Below, in pieces: positions 23,499-30,306 of a stretch of 30,306 nt of DNA. Where the stretch lies: positions 1 to 30,306 of the forward strand of contig CAZCBN010000030.1 in the NCBI GenBank assembly GCA_964496975.1. The letters run 5' to 3'. Under the pieces are notes generated by a model. That model was not told the origin of the DNA, searched no databases, and saw only the letters and a list, made by a program, of their open reading frames with translations. Numbering within the stretch: position 1 is the stretch's first letter; the number at the start of each line of letters is the position of its first letter. A program made the position numbers and the translations under genes. The stretch comes from CAZCBN01 sp964496975 (GTDB taxonomy: Bacteria > Planctomycetota > Phycisphaerae > Phycisphaerales > UBA1924).

Positions 23499-24440
23499 AT
23501 GCCCGCGCCCCCCCGCCAGGCCGCACGCCCGCACTCCACGTGCCCCCCGCACCCCGCGCTCGCCACGCACCCGCGAGCGACTCGAATCCCCCGTGCGCCG
23601 TGCGGAGCCCACGCCGCCCTGGCCGCCCTCGCCACCCTCCCGCTCTTCCTCCCCGCCTGCATGTCCACCGACACATCCGACACCGCCATGAACCTCCCCC
23701 GCGCCTCCGCCCTCACCACCGACGGCCGCAGCGTCTCCTTCCTCTCCGCCGGCGAGCCCGACGCGCCGCGCGTCGTCTTCGTCCACGGCACACCGGGCGA
23801 CGCCGCCAACTTCGCCCGCTACCTCGCAAGCCCGCCCCCGGGCCTCGAACTCATCAGCATCGACCGCCCCGGCTTCGGCCAGAGCCGCACGCCCGGGGCC
23901 AAGAAAGACGCCGTCCCATCCTTCGAAGACCAGGCCCGCGCCATCGAGCCCTTGCTCGTCCAACGACAAGGCCGCTGGCCCGTCCTCATCGGCCACTCCC
24001 TCGGCGGCCCCATCGTCGCCCGCGCCGCCGCCGACTATCCCGACCGCGTCGGCGGCCTCATCATCCTCGCCGGCTCCCTCGACCCCGAACTCGAAGAGTG
24101 GAAGTGGTACAACGCCGCCGGGGACTTCCCCCTCGTCCGCCCCTTCATGGGCCGCAGCCTCAAAACCTCCAACGACGAAGTCCGCGAGGCCAAGCGCCAG
24201 TGCGAGCAACTCGCCCTCGTCCTGCACCAGGTCCGCTGCCCCGTCATCATCATCCACGGCACGAAGGACCGCCTCGTACCCGTCGCCAACGTCGACTACA
24301 TGCACCGCACCCTCACCAACGCCACCATCCTCCAAACCACCCTCATCCCCGGCGAAGACCACTTCATCCCCTGGACCCAGGAAGCCAAAGTCCGCGAGGC
24401 AATCACGACGCTGACGGCGCAACCCCCCACCGCACCCTGA
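23499..24440 (+). CDS. alpha/beta hydrolase, probable lipoprotein
   Basis: The 313-residue protein is an alpha/beta-hydrolase-fold enzyme. The oxyanion motif VFVHGTPGD (93-101), SIDRPGFGQS (120-129), the nucleophile elbow GHSLGG (S167), the acid D257 in GTKDRLVP and H288 in GEDHF make a complete triad. The N-terminus contains a hydrophobic stretch ending in FLPAC (C54), a plausible lipobox, so it is probably a lipid-anchored enzyme. About 35 Pro/Arg-rich residues precede this signal from ATG 23499, which is unusual; the true start could be a later non-ATG codon. It lies between two PEP-CTERM genes on the same strand, but the spacing (116 and 202 bp) suggests separate promoters. The substrate cannot be predicted. 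Confidence 0.85.
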   Translation: MPAPPRQAARPHSTCPPHPALATHPRATRIPRAPCGAHAALAALATLPLFLPACMSTDTSDTAMNLPRASALTTDGRSVSFLSAGEPDAPRVVFVHGTPGDAANFARYLASPPPGLELISIDRPGFGQSRTPGAKKDAVPSFEDQARAIEPLLVQRQGRWPVLIGHSLGGPIVARAAADYPDRVGGLIILAGSLDPELEEWKWYNAAGDFPLVRPFMGRSLKTSNDEVREAKRQCEQLALVLHQVRCPVIIIHGTKDRLVPVANVDYMHRTLTNATILQTTLIPGEDHFIPWTQEAKVREAITTLTAQPPTAP

Positions 24441-24642
24441 CGCCCGCCGCGACGGCCTCGCCCGCCCGCCACACCCGCAACCGGTGCCGCGCCGCCACGC
24501 CCGCGTGACGCGCGGCGGTGCACCGCCTCGGGTCCCCCCGCGCTTCCGCGAACTTCACCCCGCAACCATCAGATTTCCGTGGCCCGCCGCAAAAGCGGAA
24601 GTACCTTCCCCGCAGGAACTCCCCGCACCCCGGAGCCGCCCC

Positions 24643-25287
24643 ATGCCCGACATGAACGACATGCACAAACGTCCCGACATGCCGGACATGCCCCGCACGC
24701 TTCTCGCCGCACTTCTGGCCACCGCCCTCGCCACCCCCGCCCTCGCCGGCTCCGTCACCCTCACCCTCGAAAACGGCACCTTCGGCGGCGACCCCTTCAA
24801 CACCGTCCGCTTCGGCCTCACCAACACCTCCGCCCCGGGCATCAACCTCACCGGCTGGTCCCTCACCGTCGGCGACACCCAGTTCCTCTTCGACCAGCTC
24901 TACCTCAGCGAAGAAACCTTCACCCCAAACACCGACGCCCCCACCGCCACCCTCGCGAACGACACCAACCTCCGCGAAGACAACGGCCTGGGCCAAGACG
25001 CCTTCGCCTACACCTTCACCAACTTCACCCCCGCCACCACCTTCAGCGGCCAGTGGGACATCGACAACGACAACGGCGACTTCCAAGCCAACGCCCGCAC
25101 CGTCCTCTTCAACAACGGCGAAGCCGCCAACGCCCTCGCCACCTTCACCTTCTCCGACGGCTCAGCAATCAACTACACCTTCCCCGACCTGCCGATCCAA
25201 GACCGCTACAGCATCGACATCCCAACACCGGCGACGGCGGGCGTGCTGGCCCTGGCCACGCTGGGTGCGGGCCGCCGGCGGCGCTGA
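24643..25287 (+). CDS. secreted PEP-CTERM-type protein
   Basis: From ATG 24643 the product is 214 aa. The first 16 residues are an odd Met-Asp repeat (MPDMNDMHKRPDMPDM), from GACATG motifs at 24649, 24658, 24676 and 24685. ATG 24688 would start directly at a neat signal peptide (MPRTLLAALLATALATPALA) and may be the real start. The mature part (about 38-190) is rich in Asn, Thr and Phe (LTLENGTFGGDPFNTVRFGLTNTS, LTGWSLTVGDTQFLFD), consistent with a beta-sandwich. The C-terminus IPTPATAGVLALATLGAGRRRR is a clear PEP-CTERM signal, processed by an exosortase elsewhere in the genome. It is convergent with the SIR2-TPR gene, whose stop is 45 bp away. Function unknown; no catalytic motif. Confidence 0.85.
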   Translation: MPDMNDMHKRPDMPDMPRTLLAALLATALATPALAGSVTLTLENGTFGGDPFNTVRFGLTNTSAPGINLTGWSLTVGDTQFLFDQLYLSEETFTPNTDAPTATLANDTNLREDNGLGQDAFAYTFTNFTPATTFSGQWDIDNDNGDFQANARTVLFNNGEAANALATFTFSDGSAINYTFPDLPIQDRYSIDIPTPATAGVLALATLGAGRRRR

Positions 25288-25332
25288 ACCTCAGCCAGAC
25301 CAATCCCATCGTCCTGGCGTCGCCGTCTGCGT

Positions 25333-27174
25333 CTACGCAGGCAACGATGCGACAAATGCCTGAAACTCCGGCTCGTTCCGTAGCCCGGCGAAGTACGTCT
25401 CGCCGTCGACGGCCGCCCGAGTCAACGGCGGCAAGAGAGCCCGCCGCGTACGCAGGGCCTTCAGGCACTGCTCTGCCTCGCCCCTGAACGAATACAAGCA
25501 AGCGAAATTAAACCATCCTTCAGCCTGCGTGGGGTGGAGGTCGGTGCCACGACGGAGCTTCTCAGCAGCCTTCTCAAGGAGCCGGCCCGCCTCCGCCCCA
25601 GACTTCTGCTTCGCCTGAACCAACAACGCGGCGCCCCAGTTGAAGAAGGCCTCGTGCATGTCCGGCTTGATCCGCACGGCNNNNNNNNNNNNNNNNNNNN
25701 NNNNNNNNNNNNNNNNNNNNNNNNNNNNNNNNNNNNNNNNNNNNNNNNNNNNNNNNNNNNNNNNNNNNNNNNNNNNNNNNAGCCGGTCCGCCTCCAAGCC
25801 ACTCGCCTGCGTCGCACGTTCAACCAAGATCACGGCTTCTGCAACGGCGAACCACTCAGCCTCGTCCTGCATGAACTTCCGTGCCTGCGCCAACGCACGC
25901 TCGCGCGTCTCGATGTCCCCCTGGAAACTCGCAGAGAGCAACGACTGCCCGAGCATATCCCTCGCGTTCGCATCAAGGTCGGCACGCTGCTCCGCGATGC
26001 TCAGAAGCGTCTCGACATCGTTGCGAAGTGAGGCGATGGAGATGAGAACGGCCGGCGACTCTGCCGGAGGCGACGTCTCGCCGTCGGCAACACCCGGTAC
26101 TGGCGCACCAGCCATCGGCGGCGAGGGTGTCCGAGCGGTTTCATCTGTCCCCGTTGTCTCAACTCGTCGCGAAGGATTCTGCAAGTCGCGGAGATGCGCG
26201 ATCGACGTTTGGACTGGGTCCTCGGGACGGGGCGCCGACAAGGCGCCCGCGTCTCCGGGCAAAGCGGGATAGGCCGTGATCCGCGACAGTTGATCGATGG
26301 TGTGTTTCAGTGACCGCTCGACGATGTCTGGAAACTCGAGCGCAAGTCCCTGCACGGCAAACTCGCACATGAACTGGTCGGCGTCGTACCCGCGAATGAC
26401 GAATGCCTCCCCACCATCGTCCTCGAGCAGCCTCCGCGCCTGCTCGCCGATCCCGCTCTCGTCTTTATACGGCACCCAATACATTCGCCGCGGAAACTGC
26501 CGAAACTGAGCTTTGAGCGCCCTAAGCACCGGGTCACACTCGCCGCTGTATCCGACGACGATCAGGACGCAGTTCGAGACGGCATCGGCCAGCACCGCCG
26601 GAAGCGACTGCGTGGCCCGTGCCGTCTCTGCCCCGGTGTTTGCCAGGAAGCAACCATGCCCCTGACCGTGCAGATACACCACAGAGCCGTCCTCCAACGC
26701 CCCGGGGTCAAACGCGTCCGCGGCATACAAGTCAACGGCGCGGATCGGCAGCCCCAGCAACGCCAAGGACTCAACGACAAGCGGATCAAAGTTCGTTGTG
26801 AGCACCCGCCGCACGTACCCTCGCCCGACCATTGCCGCAAGCACGAGATGCGCCCAGTTGATCCGGAGGCGGCGGCCCGAGCCGCACTCGGCCTTCTGGA
26901 TGCACTTCCGAATGCAAGTCGCTCGCTCCGCCGGCGGCAACTTCTCCATGAGATGTTGGTACTCGCTCACGTCCGCCAAGGGAGCCCGCGCGGCGCGCAA
27001 CAATGGATGATTTTTCAGGTCAGCGACAATCTCGCGTGCAAGCGGAATTCCGGCGCTTGCAGAGAAGCCCGCACCGATAAGAAAGGAAATCGGCGCGGGC
27101 CCACCACTACCCTTCGGTCGCCAGTGATTGACCTCGGCAACAAGTTGACGAACGTCCGCAAACCTAAACGGCAT
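25333..27174 (-). CDS. SIR2-like NAD-binding domain protein with C-terminal TPR repeats (contains assembly gap)
   Basis: The protein starts with a SIR2-like domain (1 to about 280). It has the NAD-binding motif FLIGAGFSASAGIP (31-44), TTNFD (126-130), the candidate catalytic His in YLHG (H169), and VVGYSG (206-211). A Pro/Thr-rich linker (about 310-375) leads to helical repeats; after the gap the text VRIKPDMHEAFFNWGAALL is typical of TPR. SIR2 domains with helical repeats occur in anti-phage proteins that destroy NAD+ on infection; a role here is inference. The codons use more A/T at third positions than the flanking genes, suggesting transfer. The 100-N gap at 25681-25780 lies inside the repeats, so the true length is uncertain (613 codons as written). 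ATG 27174 is preferred to a TTG at 27189. The start lies 52 bp after clpB. Confidence 0.85.
   Translation of the reverse strand: MPFRFADVRQLVAEVNHWRPKGSGGPAPISFLIGAGFSASAGIPLAREIVADLKNHPLLRAARAPLADVSEYQHLMEKLPPAERATCIRKCIQKAECGSGRRLRINWAHLVLAAMVGRGYVRRVLTTNFDPLVVESLALLGLPIRAVDLYAADAFDPGALEDGSVVYLHGQGHGCFLANTGAETARATQSLPAVLADAVSNCVLIVVGYSGECDPVLRALKAQFRQFPRRMYWVPYKDESGIGEQARRLLEDDGGEAFVIRGYDADQFMCEFAVQGLALEFPDIVERSLKHTIDQLSRITAYPALPGDAGALSAPRPEDPVQTSIAHLRDLQNPSRRVETTGTDETARTPSPPMAGAPVPGVADGETSPPAESPAVLISIASLRNDVETLLSIAEQRADLDANARDMLGQSLLSASFQGDIETRERALAQARKFMQDEAEWFAVAEAVILVERATQASGLEADRXXXXXXXXXXXXXXXXXXXXXXXXXXXXXXXXXXAVRIKPDMHEAFFNWGAALLVQAKQKSGAEAGRLLEKAAEKLRRGTDLHPTQAEGWFNFACLYSFRGEAEQCLKALRTRRALLPPLTRAAVDGETYFAGLRNEPEFQAFVASLPA
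25681..25780. other. 100-N assembly gap inside the SIR2-TPR gene
   Basis: Exactly 100 N are present, a usual placeholder for a gap of unknown size. Coding continues in the same frame on both sides, which may be chance. The flanks (SGLEADR before, VRIKPDMHEAFFNWG and SGAEAGR after) look like parts of one repeated TPR unit, so a collapsed tandem repeat is likely. Confidence 0.9.
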
Positions 27175-27226
27175 AGATCTGGCTCCCAAGCCGCGACTGG
27201 CGGCGGAGCATACGCCGTTTCTTCAC

Positions 27227-29997
27227 CTACCCCCTCCCGAACACCACGCTCACCCCCTCCACCCCCACCCGCACCACATCCCCATCCCCAAACTCCCCCG
27301 CCAAGATCCGGCTCGCCAGCGGGTTCTCCAGTCGTTGCTGGATCACCCGCTTCAGCGGCCTGGCCCCGTACGACGGGTCGTACCCCTCCGCCGCCAGCAA
27401 CTCCTTCACCTCGCGTGAGATCTCCAGCGTCATGCCGCGCTCGCGCACGCGTTGCTCCAGCCGCCGCGTCAGCATCTCGACGATGCCCACCATCTGCTCC
27501 CGCCGCAGCCGGTGGAAGACCACCACCTCGTCGATGCGGTTCAGCAGTTCCGGCCGGAAAAACGGCGCCCGCTGCTCAAAGTCCACCCGCGCGCGCACGC
27601 GGCCCGTCTCCGCATCAATCGTCGGCGAACTATCAATATCCGCCCCCGGCCCGCGCCGGATCAGGTCGCGCACCGCCGCCTCGATCTCCCAGTCCTCGGC
27701 ACCCGCCTCGGTCATCTCCAGGATCTTGCCGCTCCCCAGGTTGCTCGTCATCACGATGATCGTGTTGCGGAAGTCCACCGTCCGCCCCTGCCCGTCCGTC
27801 AGCCGGCCGTCGTCCAGCAACTGCAGCAGCACGTTGAACACGTCCGGGTGCGCCTTCTCCACTTCGTCCAGCAGCACCACGCTGTACGCCCGCCGGCGCA
27901 CGGCCTCGGTCAGCGCGCCGCCTTCGTCATAGCCCACATACCCGGGCGGCGCGCCGATCAGCCGGCTCACCGCGTGCTTCTCCATGTACTCCGACATGTC
28001 GATCCGCACCACCGCCTCTTCGGTGTCAAACAAAAACTCCGCGAGCGCCCGGCACGTCTCCGTCTTGCCCACGCCCGTCGGCCCCAGGAACAGAAAACTC
28101 CCCACCGGCCGGTTCGGGTCGCCCAGCCCCGCCCGGCTGCGCCGCACCGCGTCGCTCACCGCGCGGAGCGCCTCCTCCTGCCCAACCACGCGCTTGCGCA
28201 GGTGCTCTTCCATGCGCTGCAACTTCTCGCGCTCCCCCTCCACCAGCCGCGCGACGGGGATGCCCGTCCACCGCCCCACCACTTCCGCGATCTGCTCCGC
28301 GTCCACCTCTTCGGTGACGAGCGCCTCGCCCTTGGATCGCCGCTCGGCGAGCGCGCGCTCGGCGTCGGTCACCTGCTTCTCCAGTTCGCGGATCTCGCCG
28401 TACTGAAGCCGCGCCGCCGTCTCCCAGTCGCCGCGACGCTGCGCCTGCTCCACCTCGGTCTTCTTCGCGTCGATGGTCTCTTTCAGCGACTTCACCGCCT
28501 CCAGGTCCTTCTTCTCCGCTTCCCACCGGGCCGTCAGCGCGCGGTTCTGCTCCTGCAGCTCGCTGAGCTCCCGTTCCACCCGCTCAAGTTCCCGGCTCCC
28601 GGTGGCACGGCCTTGCATCCCGTGTCCACCGTCTCCCCCCTCGATGCCTTGCTGCCTCGATGCCTCGGTGCCTCTTTCCCGCGATGCCCCGATGCCCTCC
28701 TCCCCGATCCGCACCGCCTCCCGCTCCATCTCCAACTGCACGATCTTCCGGCGGATCTCGTCCAGCTCCGTCGGCATGCTGTCGTTCTCGATCCGCAACC
28801 GGCTCGACGCTTCGTCAATCAGGTCGATCGCCTTGTCGGGCAGGAACCGGTCCGCGATGTACCGGTGGCTCAGCCGCGCGGCGGCGAGGATCGCGCTGTC
28901 CAGGATGCGCACGCCGTGGTGCGCCTCGTACCGCGGCTTCAGCCCGCGCAGAATCGCGACCGTTTCCTCCACGCTCGGCTGATCAACGTAGATCGGCTGG
29001 AACCGCCGCTCGAACGCCGGGTCCTTCTCCACGTGCTTGCGGTACTCGTCCAGCGTCGTCGCGCCGATGCACCGCAGCTCGCCCCGCGCCAGCGCGGGCT
29101 TGAGCAGGTTCCCCGCGCTCACCGCGCCCTCCGCGGCCCCCGCCCCGATCACCGTGTGCAGTTCATCAATAAAGAGGATGATCTGCCCGTTGGCGGCCGT
29201 CACCTCCCGCAGCACGGCCTTGAGCCGCTCCTCGAACTCGCCGCGGTACTTCGCCCCCGCCAGCAGCGCGCCGACGTCCAGCGCCATCACCCGCTGGCTG
29301 CGCATCCCCTCCGGGCAGTCGCCGCTCACGATCCGGAGCGCCAGGCCCTCCGCGATCGCCGTCTTGCCCACGCCCGGCTCGCCGATGAGCACGGGGTTGT
29401 TCTTGCTCCGCCGGCTTAGCACCTGCATGGTGCGGCGGATCTCTTCATCGCGCCCGATCACCGGGTCGAGCTTGCCCTGCTGGGCCCGCTCGGTCAGGTC
29501 GATCGCGTACTTCTTCAGCGCCTCGAACGTGCCCTCCGCGTTCGCGTCGGTCACGTTCTTGACCCCGCTGGCCTCGCGGATCTGCCGGATCGCGTCGCGG
29601 AGCGGCTTCTCCCCCACGCCGAACGTTGTCAGCATCGACTTCGCCGGCCCCCCCACCATCGCCAGCGNNNNNNNNNNTCGCTGGAGACGTAGCTGTCGCC
29701 GAGCGATTTCGCCTCGGCGTCGGCCCGCGCGAGGATTTCAACGATCGCCCGCCCCCCGCTGCCCGCGCCGCTGGAGGTGGTCGGCAGCCGGGCCAGCTCG
29801 CTCGCCGCGGCACCCGCGACCTGCTCCGGCCGGGCCCCCGCCTTCTCGAGGATGCTCCAGCCCGCCGTGCCCCGCTCCGCGAGCAGCGCCGCGAGCAGGT
29901 GCAGACCGGTCACCTCGGCGTTGGACCGCCCCACCGCGTCCGCCTGCGCCGAAGCCAGAACCTGTTGTGCCGCCGTCGTCAGTCGATCCATCCGCAT
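27227..29997 (-). CDS. clpB: ATP-dependent disaggregase ClpB, broken only by an assembly gap
   Basis: ClpB is the hexameric AAA+ chaperone that, with DnaK, pulls proteins out of aggregates. The N-terminal Clp domain (from ATG 29997, MRMDRLTTAAQQVLASAQ) is visible for 106 residues up to the 10-N gap; 810 residues follow. Numbered from MVGGPAKS after the gap, there is Walker A1 GEPGVGKT (93-100), Walker B1 ILFIDELH (161-168), the middle coiled coil (about 300-450), Walker A2 GPTGVGKT (526-533) and Walker B2 VVLLDE (594-599). Two insertions are unusual: a low-complexity stretch at about 320-355 of the coiled coil, from an 8-bp repeat, and about 30 extra residues (RRGPGADIDSSPTIDAE region) before FRPELLNRIDEVVVF. 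The total would be about 920 aa, longer than the usual 850-880. It is probably functional; the frame break is a gap artefact. Confidence 0.93.
28643..28698. repeat. 8-bp tandem repeat (GATGCCTC type) within clpB
   Basis: Units start every 8 bp at 28643, 28651, 28659, 28667, 28675, 28683 and 28691: GATGCCTT, GCTGCCTC, GATGCCTC, GGTGCCTC, a degenerate TTTCCCGC, GATGCCCC and GATGCCCT. Since 8 is not a multiple of three, three units code for eight residues, seen as the Gly/Arg/Glu-rich stretch EGIGASRERGTEASRQQGIE of ClpB. Confidence 0.8.
29668..29677. other. 10-N assembly gap in clpB
   Basis: Ten N separate SYVSSE from LAMVGGPAKS. With ten bases the two parts are out of frame. The frame is restored only if the real missing length is 2 plus a multiple of 3, for example 14 bases, which would supply the EHxLLALA type sequence expected in ClpB at this place. 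Confidence 0.85.
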
Positions 29998-30306
29998 GCC
30001 GCAGCCTCCGCCATCGGGCCCCGTCCAGTCTCCGGGTCGGGCCTGATACGAGGATGAAGGCAATCGGCGCGCCAACGCTGCGATGCCGGACCGGGCCGCC
30101 CGCGTGCCAGACTGGCAGCCCCCAACCCGAGCCTTTGCCGAAAGGGGAGTCGCTCCGCGGCCGTGCAGCCGGCGGCGGCACGCAGAGGGACGGCCGGTCA
30201 AGAACCCCGAATCAAGGTGGGTCCCCTGCCCGCGATCCCCGTCTTCCACGCAAAGGAGGCCTGACGTTCGCCGCGGCGACCAGGGGTCCCGTCGGAGTAC
30301 TCAAAG
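29998..30306. promoter_or_regulatory. upstream region of clpB with one palindrome
   Basis: No gene is evident in these 309 bp. A 13-bp palindrome TGCCAG-A-CTGGCA (30105-30117) lies 107 bp before the clpB start and could be a heat-shock operator. A weak promoter-like pair on the minus strand is TTGGCG (30075-30070) and TCGTAT (30051-30046), 18 bp apart. On the plus strand AAAGGAGG (about 30250-30257) looks like a ribosome-binding site, but no start codon follows at a suitable distance before the window ends. Confidence 0.35.

Noticed and set aside
25327..25340. Palindrome CTGCGT-CT-ACGCAG at the convergent junction as a two-way terminator
   Set aside because: The two-base centre cannot form a stable loop and no T-run follows on either strand.
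30285..30306. GAGTACTCAAAG at the right edge as an HspR (HAIR) operator of clpB
   Set aside because: Only one half-site resembling ACTCAAG is visible and the window ends; the required spaced inverted half is not seen.

Overview
This window looks like a scaffold of a planctomycete, most probably of the class Phycisphaerae. The signs are a very high GC content, a Gram-negative outer-membrane operon (bamA, ompH, lpxD), secreted proteins ending in a Cys-Pro-bounded dockerin-like duplication (two copies of IFDLFDFL), and secreted proteins ending in a PEP-CTERM-type tail (PTP, hydrophobic stretch, RRRR). Two runs of N (25681-25780 and 29668-29677) are assembly gaps, so this is probably a draft or metagenome assembly.

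Layout. From 1 to 4021, on the minus strand, bamA, ompH/skp and lpxD (cut by the window edge) form the outer-membrane biogenesis operon. From 4517 to 8158 there is a small membrane protein on the plus strand, then on the minus strand a UbiA-type prenyltransferase followed by a GbsR/MarR-type regulator that overlaps an unknown gene by 4 bp. The regulator has an AT-rich upstream island with a sigma70-like promoter and several palindromes. From 8304 to 15386 four consecutive minus-strand genes (trypsin-like protease, esterase/depolymerase, a small lamin-tail-like protein, a GH13 amylase-family enzyme) all end in nearly the same dockerin-like domain, an array of secreted hydrolases sharing one C-terminal tag. 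From 15517 to 19297 there is a lipoprotein, a small unknown protein, an S46 dipeptidyl-peptidase and a lone NuoE with a His-Gly tail.

On the plus strand, 19532-21265 encodes a CPBP-family membrane protease. It is followed by 1.4 kb with no convincing gene, which holds a minus-strand terminator, a 15-bp minisatellite and hairpins. From 22642 to 25287 two PEP-CTERM proteins flank an alpha/beta hydrolase lipoprotein. From 25333 to 27174 (minus) there is a SIR2-TPR protein with visibly lower GC, a likely acquired defence-type gene, with an assembly gap inside its repeat region. Finally clpB (27227-29997, minus) is interrupted by a 10-N gap and carries an 8-bp tandem repeat inside its coding sequence.

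The strongest candidates for something little described are the four-gene dockerin-tagged hydrolase array, the SIR2-TPR gene beside clpB, the two loci of a 15-bp minisatellite, and the palindrome-rich control region of the GbsR-like gene. Several true starts are GTG, and Shine-Dalgarno sequences are often weak, so start choices rest mainly on signal peptides and family alignment.
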